This document shows positions 1-9,100 of a stretch of DNA of 64,000 nucleotides, in pieces. The notes beneath the pieces were generated by a model. That model saw nothing but the letters and a program-made list of their open reading frames with translations. It was not told the origin of the DNA and ran no database searches. Both the position numbers and the translations under genes were made by a program. The first letter of the stretch is position 1. Every line of letters begins with the position of its first letter. Source of the DNA: CAYMWF01 sp964394085 [NCBI: uncultured Gemmatimonadota bacterium] (GTDB lineage: Bacteria > GCA-2686955 > CAYMWF01); the NCBI GenBank assembly GCA_964394085.1, contig CAYMWF010000008.1, forward strand, positions 19,185 to 83,184, in the 5' to 3' direction.

Positions 1-935
1 GAGAAGCGAAGTTTCTGGCGGAGGATTCGATGAACCGCGTCATCTATAAGAGACTCTGAAATGCCGCCGCGCCTGACCGCTTTCAGGAGTCTTCTGCCGT
101 AGAACCGGGTGAAGGGCATTTCGACATCGACTCCCGCGCGGATTGCGGGCTCCATGCTGCGGATGCCGTACACGAAATCCGAGACGACGAGACCGTTGAA
201 ACCCCATTCTTTTTTCAGAATATCCCGGACGAGGTGTTCGTTGTGCCCGCAGAATTCGCCGTTCAGCCTGTTGTAGGCGGTCATCACGGCGGCGACACCC
301 TCGTCGACGCAGCGCTTGAAGTGGGGGAGGTAGAGTTCGCGGAGGACCCGCTCGCTCATCCGCACATCCACCCTGAACCGGCTGTCCTCGATGCTGTTGG
401 CGGCGAAGTGCTTGACGCAGGCCATGATATGCCGCTGCACCCCCCGGACGAGAGCGGCGCCCATCTCGCCCAGGAGCACCGGATCCTCGCCGAAAGTTTC
501 CTGGGCTCGGCCCCATGCGGGATGCCGGAGGAGATTGATGCACACGCCGGCGAAAAAGTTCGCCCCCTGGGAGCGCGCCTCTACCCCGATGGCGTCGCCG
601 ATCCTCTCTTCCAGCTCCGTGTCCCAGGTAGCGCCCCTCGCGATGGCGACGGGGAAACAGGTCGATGAATTGAGAACCACTCCGCGGGGGCCGTCGGTGA
701 ACCTTATTCCCGGTATGCCGACCCGTTCGTTCTCGCCGGCGGGCATCGGCTTCATATTGTAGGCTACGGCCAGCTCGGGACCGTTCACGAGAAGATGCAG
801 GTCGCCGGACATCTGGTGGATTTTCTCGGCAATGCTCATCCGCACTCGGAAATCCCGGGTATGGGCTTCGACGGCGGTCGGAGAACGCGGCGCTATAACC
901 TCAAAGGAGCCCCATACTTTAGGGGGAGCTTTCAC
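1..935 (-). CDS. GH3 beta-glucosidase family protein, C-terminus cut by window edge
   Basis: This is a glycoside hydrolase family 3 protein, likely a beta-glucosidase acting on beta-linked oligosaccharides. About 311 codons are present and the rest lies outside the window. Visible family marks are GIPGIRFTDGPRGV near residues 70-85, the KHFAANS block, ERVLRELYLPHFK, MTAYNRLNGE and VVSDF, whose Asp is the expected catalytic nucleophile. No signal peptide is seen at the chosen start, so a cytoplasmic enzyme is possible. The start is a GTG at 935; no in-frame ATG precedes it before an upstream stop, and an AAGGGAAA stretch gives a weak ribosome binding site. The family call is firm; the substrate and exact start are not. 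Confidence 0.85.
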   Translation of the reverse strand, partial: MKAPPKVWGSFEVIAPRSPTAVEAHTRDFRVRMSIAEKIHQMSGDLHLLVNGPELAVAYNMKPMPAGENERVGIPGIRFTDGPRGVVLNSSTCFPVAIARGATWDTELEERIGDAIGVEARSQGANFFAGVCINLLRHPAWGRAQETFGEDPVLLGEMGAALVRGVQRHIMACVKHFAANSIEDSRFRVDVRMSERVLRELYLPHFKRCVDEGVAAVMTAYNRLNGEFCGHNEHLVRDILKKEWGFNGLVVSDFVYGIRSMEPAIRAGVDVEMPFTRFYGRRLLKAVRRGGISESLIDDAVHRILRQKLRF

Positions 936-1521
936 CTGGTTTCCCTTTCCCGTAAGGCGGATTCCGCCTCGACCCTCTTTTTTCGGGGAAAGCCGGGGCG
1001 GTGTTCCGCCGCATCAATATCGGCGGACCGATCCTTTACATCTCCGTTCGGCTTTTACCGGATAAACTTTAACTGCAGTGAGGCGAAGGAGCTGCTTCCG
1101 ACCTGCAACGCCGCATGAATATAGCGGTTTTGTTAAGGGCACGGTTCAAAATTAATCACCCATTTCGTTTCTCGTATTCAGACCGTCTTCGCCCGCTCCT
1201 CGGTCGTAAAATCCTCAACGCAGCTCTGCTGCGCCTGTGGTTTTACTCTCTCGTTGCGAACAAATCCGACCCGAATCCGAGCGCGAAAGCGGCCGATTAA
1301 ATTTGAACCGTGCCCTAAGTATAATGTTCTATGATCGATTCCGCAAGAAACCGCGGGAACCGCCCCTAAATTTGCCCGGGAACTCGACCCTCCGGGAGGT
1401 GGTCGCCACTCCCGGACAGGTATGAATCCGCCTCGGGGGCGGCGGCCCGGATGGTTGAAAGCGGATCCGGGCGGAACCGGGGAACCCGCCGCGGACCGGG
1501 GTGCGGTGATTTCTACGGCGG
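936..1521. other. intergenic region with no recognised gene
   Basis: Only unsupported short reading frames are seen here. It is the 5' region of the GH3 gene and the 3' region of the small gene at 1522. Some short inverted sequences occur, for example CCTCCGGGAGG near 1389, but none is followed by a T-tract. A GC-rich stretch at about 1193-1296 looks like a decayed coding or repeat remnant, which I cannot identify. Confidence 0.5.
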
Positions 1522-1764
1522 TTATTCCTCTTCGGCAGGCTCTACATCGAGGGCCAGGTCGCTGACGATGCGGCTGATTTCCTCTTTGAGGCTTTCCGGC
1601 CCCTCGATATATCCCCAGCCGAGCTGTCCCTGGAACAGGCCGTCGAATGCCGTTTCATGATAGCTCCTTACCAGGTGCGGGATACCCCTTTTCTCGAGTT
1701 CCGCATCAACCAGCTGGGCGTGAACCTCGTTATTGAGGTCGGCCGCTTTGACGAACTTTTCCAT
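1522..1764 (-). CDS. small DUF2007-like protein (putative signal-transducing fold)
   Basis: This 80-residue soluble protein starts MEKFVKAADLNNEVHAQLVD and ends with an acidic tail. The pattern (a switch from one element to LVDAELEKRGIPHLVRSYH, then a G/W-rich middle and SLKEEISRIVSDL) resembles the DUF2007 'putative prokaryotic signal transducing protein' family, small ferredoxin-like proteins of unknown role. The start at 1764 is set by a strong GGAGG box six bases upstream. The frame stays open further upstream through a pentanucleotide repeat, but that extension is low-complexity and has no better start. The family call is tentative. Confidence 0.7.
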   Translation of the reverse strand: MEKFVKAADLNNEVHAQLVDAELEKRGIPHLVRSYHETAFDGLFQGQLGWGYIEGPESLKEEISRIVSDLALDVEPAEEE

Positions 1765-1815
1765 ACTTTCCTCCGGACCATTCACCCGGGAGTCATCATG
1801 CAGCCCGCCGGGTAC

Positions 1816-1926
1816 TATTCCGTTCCGTTCCGTCCCATCCCGTTCCGTTCCGTTCCGTTCCGCCCCGTCCCGTCCCATCCCGTTCCGTTCCGCCCCGTCC
1901 CGTCCCATCCCGTTCCGCCCCATACC
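1816..1926. repeat. pentanucleotide tandem repeat (GTTCC/GTCCC/GCCCC/ATCCC units)
   Basis: About 22 units of 5 bp, mostly GTTCC with GTCCC, GCCCC and ATCCC variants, run without interruption. A higher-order 30-bp unit of six pentamers is repeated exactly at 1852-1881 and 1882-1911. The tract lies about 50-160 bp upstream of the start of the minus-strand gene at 1764, so it is probably in its promoter or leader. Confidence 0.95.
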
Positions 1927-2035
1927 GCATGCCGGAATCCATCCGGCAACGGCTCAGCGAACGGGGAATTCCCTCCGGTGGGGAATGATGCCACCTCGGG
2001 TTCCGCCGTTCAATCGAAATAACGGCGCAGACGAA

Positions 2036-2935
2036 TCATTTCTGGGACGGGGATCCGCTTTCGAAGCGAAGGCGCTGAAGGGCGACGCCGCCGATTATGA
2101 GAACGAGCCCGGCGACGGACGAAAGGCGCACCTGCTCTCCGGCCACGGTCTGGATGAAGACCAGGGAAAGGAACGGCGCGAAATATATAAGGTTGCCGAC
2201 GGCCGCGGTGGTTTCGGACAGCCTGAGGGCTTTGAGCCAGAGAAGAAAAGTCAGCCCCATTTCGAAGATCCCGACGTATACGGGGCCCGGGATCGTTGCG
2301 CCCCGGAGATGGAGCGGGCCTGCCAGGGGAAGCGCCACCGCGGTTATGTAAACAAGCCCGAATATGAAGTTGAGAAACATCCGCACCGTGCCGTCGACGG
2401 TGTCCTTCGTGTTCAGGATCCAGTAGAGCGACCATATCAGGGTGCTACCGAGAGCGAGGGTGATACCGGGCCAGTCGCTGAATTCGAGGGAGAAAGGATT
2501 CCCTCTGGTTGCTATAACAATCACACCTGAAAAAGAGACGAGAATCGCCCCGGCGTCCCTCGCCCGCAGCCGCTGTCCCAGCATCGGGATGGAGAGAAGA
2601 ACGAGCACTATGGGCCATGTATAATTGAGAGCCTGGGCTTCCTGGGCCGGGAGCCGGGAGTAGGCGCCGAGGAGAACTATATAGTAGAGGAACGGGTTCA
2701 GAAATCCGAGCATGGCCGACCGGGCGATTTCTTTCCGGGGAAGGAGGATGATTCTTTTGATCCCGCCCGATACCGCGACGGCGGCGAACAGGATCGCGGT
2801 GGAAGTCGCCGCGGCGAAAAGCAGGAGATGAAGGACGCCGTAAAACCGGAGCGATATTTTGAAGGCCGTGGCCGCCGTGGACCAGAAAACCACCGCGGCA
2901 GCGGCATAAAGGTAAGCTGTATGCTGTTTTTCCAA
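2036..2935 (-). CDS. EamA/DMT-family transporter (10-TM metabolite exporter)
   Basis: This inner-membrane protein of about 299 residues belongs to the drug/metabolite transporter superfamily. It has ten hydrophobic segments in two EamA repeats: residues of about 5-140 and 150-290. The motif ALNYTWPIVLVLLS in the first half and GNLIYFAPFLSLVF in the second are typical end-of-repeat helices. Members export amino acids or other small metabolites; the substrate cannot be read from sequence. The chosen start is a TTG at 2935 with GGGAG eight bases upstream, giving the usual family length. An ATG at 3067 would add 44 residues rich in Arg/Pro that do not look like a membrane-protein N-terminus. Confidence 0.85.
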   Translation of the reverse strand: MEKQHTAYLYAAAAVVFWSTAATAFKISLRFYGVLHLLLFAAATSTAILFAAVAVSGGIKRIILLPRKEIARSAMLGFLNPFLYYIVLLGAYSRLPAQEAQALNYTWPIVLVLLSIPMLGQRLRARDAGAILVSFSGVIVIATRGNPFSLEFSDWPGITLALGSTLIWSLYWILNTKDTVDGTVRMFLNFIFGLVYITAVALPLAGPLHLRGATIPGPVYVGIFEMGLTFLLWLKALRLSETTAAVGNLIYFAPFLSLVFIQTVAGEQVRLSSVAGLVLIIGGVALQRLRFESGSPSQK

Positions 2936-3134
2936 CCGTAAGGCTCCCTGGTCCCGGTTCCGGGCCGGTTCGGTGCCGCCGTCGACCCGTTTCCGGCGAC
3001 GAAAGCAGGAGTATAGCACCGGGGTTCCGCGCGGTGTAAGAAAAAGAGAATAACGGCTAGCCCTCATTTACTTCCGAGCCGATTGATACTAAAATGCGAG
3101 GAAGGCTGCGGATGTCTGAAACCGGGGATTGCGA

Positions 3135-4526
3135 ATGACTGAACCTGAGAAAAGAAACGAGGCGCATCGACCCGCCTGCGGGGATGTGGAAAAACTGATC
3201 GAGGGTCTGCCGAAGCTGAAATCGGACGATCCGGATCTGCTTGCGGAGAAGATCGAGGAGGCAGGCGGGATCGCCCGGGCGATAACGGATCCGCTCGAGA
3301 AAGCCGACGCCCTGGGACTGACCGCCCGGGCCTGGGAAGAGGCCGGCGACTGGGGACGGGCCCTCGAAATATACCTTGAAGCACTCGAGACAGTTGAAAA
3401 AAGCGGGAGTCCGGAGACCGCCGAAGAGGTCCTCCGGATCTCCGCGGGCCTGCAGCTTAAAATCGGGTATATCTACCTGTTCAAATCAGCGAGATATGAC
3501 GGAGCTCTCGCCAGGTTCCTCGAATCGTTCAGAATTTCGGAGAAGCTGGACCAGGTGGAAGACTGCGTGAAAGCCCTTAGTGCGGCGGGTTATGTCCAGC
3601 GCGAGATGAAGAATTACAAAGAAGCCCTCGACTATTTCCATCGCGCCGTGGAAAAAGGTGAAGAAGGCGAGGACCGCTCCTGCATCGTTTCGGCCCTCAA
3701 CGAGATAGGCAATATCCACATGATGAAGGGCGATCACGGCCGCTCCGAAAAATACCGCCGCCGGGCCCTTGACCTGGCCAGGCAGACCGGCAGCAGTTAC
3801 ATGATCGGGTTCATAACCCACGACCTGGGATGCATGTATCTCGAGCAGGGAAAACATGAAGAAGCGTTGAAATGTTTCGAAGACAGCCTGGAAGCCGGGC
3901 AGGACGGGCGCGAAAAGTCGATCATCTACCACAATATCGCCTCGGTGCACAGAGAACTGGGTTACCCGGACCTTGCCGATGAATATGTGTCCCGCAGCAT
4001 GGCCATAGCCGGCGATGCCGGGTACGACCCCGGAACCGAGCAGAGCCTGACCCTGATCTCGAACCTTGCATACGACAGGGGAGATTACCTGAAAGCCTGC
4101 GACTCCCTTCGCCGCGCGGTTGAACTCAAGGAGAAGATATTCGATCAGGAGCGGATGCGTCAGATTGCAGAGCTCCAGGCCCAGTACGAGGTGGAGAAGA
4201 AGGAGGCGGCGGCTGAGATATACCGGTTGAGGAACATCGAGCTGGCGAAGGCGAACACGCGGATCGAGAAGCAGAAGGAAGAGCTGGAAAAAGCCCTAGA
4301 AAAACTGAAGAAAGCCATGGATGAGGTGAAGATTCTCGGTGGATTGATACCGATCTGCGCCGAATGCAAGAGGATCAGGGATGATAAGGGTTTCTGGCAG
4401 AGGGTCGAAGTGTACATCAGGGATCGATCGGACGCAGAGTTCACCCACGGCATCTGCCCCGAGTGCGTCGAGAAGCTCTATCCGAAATTCAACGAAAAAA
4501 TGAAAAAGAAAAAATCCGGGGGGTAA
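3135..4526 (+). CDS. cytoplasmic TPR protein with coiled coil and C-terminal Cys4 tail
   Basis: This is a 463-residue soluble protein. Residues of about 20-340 form tandem tetratricopeptide repeats (for example ALDYFHRAVEKGEEGED and ALKCFEDSLEAGQDG). A long Lys/Glu coiled coil follows at about 345-400. The last 60 residues carry IPICAECKRIRDDKGFW and HGICPECVEKLYP, a paired CxxC module that in many bacteria ends PAS, GGDEF or receiver-domain proteins and probably binds zinc. The layout suggests a signalling adaptor, but no catalytic domain is seen. The ATG at 3135 is preceded by GGGGA at six bases, better placed than for the in-frame TTG at 3129. A strong hairpin terminator follows. Confidence 0.85.
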   Translation: MTEPEKRNEAHRPACGDVEKLIEGLPKLKSDDPDLLAEKIEEAGGIARAITDPLEKADALGLTARAWEEAGDWGRALEIYLEALETVEKSGSPETAEEVLRISAGLQLKIGYIYLFKSARYDGALARFLESFRISEKLDQVEDCVKALSAAGYVQREMKNYKEALDYFHRAVEKGEEGEDRSCIVSALNEIGNIHMMKGDHGRSEKYRRRALDLARQTGSSYMIGFITHDLGCMYLEQGKHEEALKCFEDSLEAGQDGREKSIIYHNIASVHRELGYPDLADEYVSRSMAIAGDAGYDPGTEQSLTLISNLAYDRGDYLKACDSLRRAVELKEKIFDQERMRQIAELQAQYEVEKKEAAAEIYRLRNIELAKANTRIEKQKEELEKALEKLKKAMDEVKILGGLIPICAECKRIRDDKGFWQRVEVYIRDRSDAEFTHGICPECVEKLYPKFNEKMKKKKSGG

Positions 4527-4572
4527 TTACCCACCGCGGTTCCTGAACATCCGCTGCCGTCGATGACGGGGT

Positions 4573-4614
4573 GAAGCTTTTGTCACGTGACAAATGCTTC
4601 ATTTTCATTTTTTT
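4573..4614 (+). terminator. Rho-independent terminator after the TPR gene
   Basis: A near-perfect 28-bp inverted repeat (GAAGCTTTTGTCAC / GTGACAAATGCTTC, one mismatch) is followed on the plus strand by a T-rich tail. It lies 46 bp after the plus-strand stop codon. The tail is on one side only, so it serves the plus-strand gene rather than the convergent lipoprotein gene. Confidence 0.75.
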
Positions 4615-4661
4615 CGGTCGACAATGCCCGTGCAGTGCCAACCCCGAGGTTCCGTCGAACT

Positions 4662-5711
4662 CTACTCCGAGAGTTTTTTCATGCGATCCAGGCGCTCTTT
4701 TTCGTGTTTTGCGAGCCATTTATCTTTCGACAGCAGCTCGTAGGCGGCTCCGAAATTCTTTTTCGCTTCGGCTTCATTGCCGAGGAGAAGGTGGTTCTCG
4801 CCGAGTTCTTCGTAGACATAGCCGTCCGGCGGGGCTCCGGCCGCTTCGAATTCGGCCAGGAGCGCTTCCTGCACGGCGAGCGCCTCTTCGATCCTGCCGA
4901 GGGAGCGATAGGTCCTGCCGATGGTCCATTTCGCGATGCGGGTTCCGTAAGCGTCGCCGGCGCTCTCCCGCCATTCGAGAGACTTTTCGAAGATTTCGAG
5001 GGCTTTTTTATAATTGCCCATGTCGTGGTATGTCCAGCCGGTATTGTTGTAGAGCGGGCCGAGCCAGCCTTTCGTTCGCCTGTCCTCGCTCCGCTCGGCG
5101 ACTTCCATGGCCTTTTCAGACCAGACCAGCTGCTCTTCCGGTGGAGTGACTATCCCCATCATGTGGGCGGCGTCCACGGCGTGAAAATCCTCTCCGGCCT
5201 CGAGCGCCGTTTCCCAGGCCTCCGTGAAATAGGGGATCGATTCCTCTTTTTTCCCCGACGAGTTCATAACCCGGCCCCGCTCCAGCAGGCACCGGACGCG
5301 GGCGGTTACGGTTTCGTCGTCCAGCATCGATTCCGCATTTTCGAGAGTGGCGAGAGCCTCGTCGAATTTTCCCTGCAGACCCTGGGCCCGGGCCAGCTGG
5401 CTGAGAAGGGCGGCCGTGTATCCGGGCCGGTCGAACTCCTCGGCCTCGGGCAGGAACTCCTTGAATTTCATCTCGGTGGCCGCGGCATCTTTATAGTTCC
5501 AGAGCGTGTCGAAATTGGGCAGGACGGGCTCTTCCGCTTCCGTTTTCGTTTCAACCGTCTTCAATCCTGCCGTCTCCGATTCGACAGTCTTCACGCCTTC
5601 CGTTTTGGTTTCAGCCGTCTTTACGCATTTCGTGCGACAGCTTTTATGCGAGCATCCCGTCAGAGCAGGGACGGTGATCACCAGCAGCATTACCAGAAAG
5701 AAGTATCGCAT
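4662..5711 (-). CDS. TPR-repeat lipoprotein
   Basis: This 349-residue protein is exported and lipid-anchored: the start MRYFFLVMLLVITVPALTGC ends in an LTGC lipobox with Cys20. A Lys/Thr/Glu-rich linker with repeated 'KTVE(S/T)(E/K)T' units spans about residues 28-55. TPR-like helices follow (FDEALATLENAESML, YKKALEIFEKSLEW, IEEALAVQEALLAEFE). It probably scaffolds protein assemblies at the periplasmic face of a membrane. The start at 5711 is fixed by GGGAGG eight bases upstream; the longer frame to 5744 lacks a signal peptide at its N-terminus. It is convergent with the cytoplasmic TPR gene; whether the two act together is unknown. Confidence 0.85.
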   Translation of the reverse strand: MRYFFLVMLLVITVPALTGCSHKSCRTKCVKTAETKTEGVKTVESETAGLKTVETKTEAEEPVLPNFDTLWNYKDAAATEMKFKEFLPEAEEFDRPGYTAALLSQLARAQGLQGKFDEALATLENAESMLDDETVTARVRCLLERGRVMNSSGKKEESIPYFTEAWETALEAGEDFHAVDAAHMMGIVTPPEEQLVWSEKAMEVAERSEDRRTKGWLGPLYNNTGWTYHDMGNYKKALEIFEKSLEWRESAGDAYGTRIAKWTIGRTYRSLGRIEEALAVQEALLAEFEAAGAPPDGYVYEELGENHLLLGNEAEAKKNFGAAYELLSKDKWLAKHEKERLDRMKKLSE

Positions 5712-6194
5712 GTCTGAAACCTCCCGTGCGAGCGCACCAGTCAATATTTTCGGACCTCTGCGGATACTAAATCCCGACCTTGTTGCGCGCCAGTGTAAAA
5801 AGCATATCCTGTCGCGCCGGCCATACAGGCATAGGTGTGTAAAATTGTCAATCCGATTGACAATTTTACACGTTTTCCGGGCAGGCGCGAGCGAGACCCT
5901 GAATGACCGGAAAGAAAAGGGACAGCTCTAGCCGGACGGCTGCTTATGATACCGGTTCCGCAACGAATCACCGGTCGCACCACGGAATCGAAGAGTTTCG
6001 CCAGTGGATAATCCTTATCGCCGGCGTCGTCCCCGGTTGAACAACGCCGATCGCTCCGATTTCGTAATCGGGCACAATCTTCCCGGTGGTTCCACCGCGG
6101 CTATTGCGCTATAGTGAATCGAAGCGGGAGTTTTTCCTGAAATCGACCCCGGGGCTCCGGGGAGGGAACAGCGGCGGACGGGGAGCGCGCGGCC
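5712..6194. other. divergent intergenic region carrying a palindromic repeat copy
   Basis: This region separates the lipoprotein gene (minus) from recC (plus), so it should hold both promoters. It contains the first copy of the 35-bp palindrome described separately. I saw no gene. No near-consensus sigma-70 promoter stands out. Confidence 0.5.
5837..5871. repeat. 35-bp perfect palindrome, copy 1 of 2
   Basis: The arms are GTGTAAAATTGTCAATC and its exact reverse complement, separated by a single C. A second copy with identical arms lies at 51298-51332. Flanking sequence is also related between the two sites (AAGCATRTCCTGTC about 55 bp upstream; GYTTTCCGG and CGAGCGAGA downstream), so the palindrome is the core of a longer degenerate repeat of about 110 bp. 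Confidence 0.95.
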
Positions 6195-9100
6195 GTGAGT
6201 CTGCTTATCCACCAGTCGAACAAGCTCGAGAGGCTCGCGGATATTCTTGCGCGGAATATCGCCGCCGATCCGCCCGATCCGTTCGGCAGGGAGACGTTCC
6301 TGGTTTTGAGCAAGGGGATGGAGAAGTGGCTCTCCCTGGAGCTTGCGGAGCGTCTCGGCGTCTGGGCCAACGGCGAGTTCCTCTTTCCGAACAGGCTGGT
6401 CCACCGGCTGGTGGAAGCCCTGGTTCCGGAAGAGGAGCGTCCCGATACATCCCTCTTCGAAAAAGAAATCCTCACGTGGAGAATCATGCGTCTCCTGCCG
6501 GGCCTGCTTTCCGAAAAGGCGTTCGCCCCGGTGGCGGCTTACCTGGGAGGAGGCGCCCGTCCGTCCGGGCTCTCGAAGCGGCAGGGCGCGAGCCTGGTAT
6601 CCGGCGAGGTCAAAAGTGTGGATAAGGTTTCCACCGGGTCCGGAGACGCGGACGGCGAATCGGGAGGTATTGAAGGCGCTGACGGGATAGCCGGAAAAAC
6701 GGAAGCTTCGCGAGCGGTTTCCCGCGGGACGGCGGAAGCGGATCCGCCGTCCGGTCTGCGGGGCGCCGTCGGGGTGCGCCTCTACCAGCTCGCCTGCAGG
6801 CTGGCCGACACATACGACCAGTACGCCGTTTACCGCCCCGGCCTCCTCGAAGAGTGGGAGCGCGGCGGCGAGCGGGACGACTGGCAGGCCCGCCTCTGGA
6901 GAATCCTTATCGAAGACGCCGCGGGCGGGTGCGGCAGGACGGCCCTCCACGACAGGCTCTTTTCCAGGCTGGCCGGGGGCGGCGGCGAATTGAAAGCCGC
7001 ACTCCCCAGGCGCCTCTCGGTCTTCGGCGTTTCGACCCTTCCCCCCGTTTACCTTGACCTCCTCTCCGGGCTGTCGACGCATCTCCCGGTGCATATCTAC
7101 TTCTTGAACCCGAGCCGGGGATACTGGGGGGATATCCTCTCCCGTAAAGAATCCGCCAGGCTCGCGGTTAAGGAGGGCGCCCCCGCGGACGCGCGGGCCG
7201 GACTGTTCCTCGACGAGGGGAACCCGCTCCTCGGCTCCCTCGGAAAGGAAGGCCGGGATTTTCTCTCCCTGCTCGTTGATTTCGACGGCGGCGAAGGGGT
7301 CGAAGCCTTCGAGGATCCCGGCGAAGAGGATATGCTTCACGCCTTGAGGAAGGATATCCTCGAGCTCAGGGAGAGAGGGAGCCCCGGAGAACGGAGAAGC
7401 GCCGCCCCCGCGGAGCGTCTCCAGGTCAGGGAAGACGACCGATCGATACAGATTCACGTCTGCCACGGACCCGCCCGGGAGATCGAGGTGCTCCACGACC
7501 GGCTCCTCGACATGTTCGATACCGATCCCGGGCTCGAGCCGCGCGATATCGTGGTGATGGCCCCCGATATAGAGGAATACGCCCCTTACGTGGAAGCGGT
7601 CTTCGGCGCCGGGCGGGCCGGCGGAGCTTACATCCCTTTCAGTATCGCCGACAGGGGAGAGAGCGCCGGCGACCGGGTGTTCGACGGCTTTTCCGCAATA
7701 CTCGACCTCGCGGGCGGGCGTTTCGGAGCCGGGGCGGTGCTCGACGCCCTCGAGATCGAGCCCGTTCGGAAGAGGGCCGGGTTCACCGAGAAGGAGATGG
7801 AGCTCGTCCGGCACTGGATCTCCGAGCTCCGGATACGCTGGGGGATGGACGGGCGCCACCGCGAGTCGCTCGGCCTGCCCGGGTTCGAGGAGAATACGTG
7901 GAGGGCCGGCCTGGACAGGCTGCTGCTCGGGTATGTTTTTCCGGCGGCGGGGGAGGCGGGCGTGTTCCGGGGCGTCCTTCCCTTCGGCGACGTCGAGGGG
8001 GACGGCGCCGTTACGGCGGGCAAGCTCGCCGGGTTTACCGGAAAACTCCGCAAATACGCGCGCAGGCTGGAAACCGCCCGTGATCCCGCCGCCTGGCGGG
8101 ACCTCCTCACCGGCATCGTCGACGATTTCCTCGTGGAGGACGACGATACCACCTCCTCGGTGCAGTCCCTCCGGAGGGTCGTATCGGGGCTGGCCACCCG
8201 GGCCGCCGGAGCCGGGTTCGACGCACTCCTCGACAAGGCGGCGATACAGGCGTTTCTCGGAGACGAACTGGGAGTCAGGGGCTCGACCGCCGGTTTCCTC
8301 ACGGGGAGGGTCACGTTCTGCTCGATGCTCCCGATGCGCAGCATCCCGTTCCTGGTGGTCTGCCTGCTGGGTTTGTCCGATACGGCCTTCCCCCGCACCC
8401 GCAGGCTCCCCGGCTTCAATCGCCTCTCCGAAAAACCGCGCCCCGGCGATCGCTCCATGCGGGACGACGACAGGTACCAGTTCCTCGAGGCGATCCTCTC
8501 CGCCCGCAGGCGCCTCTACATCAGTTATACCGGGCGGAGCATCCGCGACAACAGCGCGATCCCGCCGTCCCCCGTAGTCGACGAGTTGAAGGATTACATC
8601 GCCCGCGGGTTCGCCTCCGCCTCGGGCGATATCCTTTCCGGCATCGAGACCGTGCACCCGCTCCACCCATTCGACGCCGCCTGCTTCGACGGCAGCGATC
8701 CGTCCCTGTTCAGCTACTCGGCCGCCCACTGTATACCCGCCGCGGCCCGTGGCGCCGCCCGCGTAATCCCTTTCCAGCGGGAGCCGCTTCCCCCGCCGCC
8801 CGGCGACGAGGAGGAGGGCCCGCTCCCGGTCGATGCCGCCGCCTTCATTCGCTTCTTCAAAAACCCCGCCGCCGCCTACCTGCGCGAGCGGCTGGGAGTG
8901 TCGTTCCCCTCGCGAGAGCCCGAAATCCCGGAGAGCGAGCCTTTCGCTGTCGAGGGCCTCGACAGGTATTCCCTCGAGGATGAGCTCCTGCAGGCCCGCC
9001 TGGAGGGAGTCGACCCCGCGGATCTGCTTCCGCTGGCGAGGGCGAGTGGGGAGTTGCCGCACGGGATCCAGGGCGAGGCCGTCTTCAGAGAGCACGCGGA

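Noticed and set aside
1816-1926. CRISPR or satellite array
   Set aside because: Units are 5 bp with no spacers; it is a microsatellite.
4573-4600. Palindrome considered as a regulator operator
   Set aside because: The T-rich tail on one side and its place 46 bp after a stop codon make a transcription terminator the better reading.
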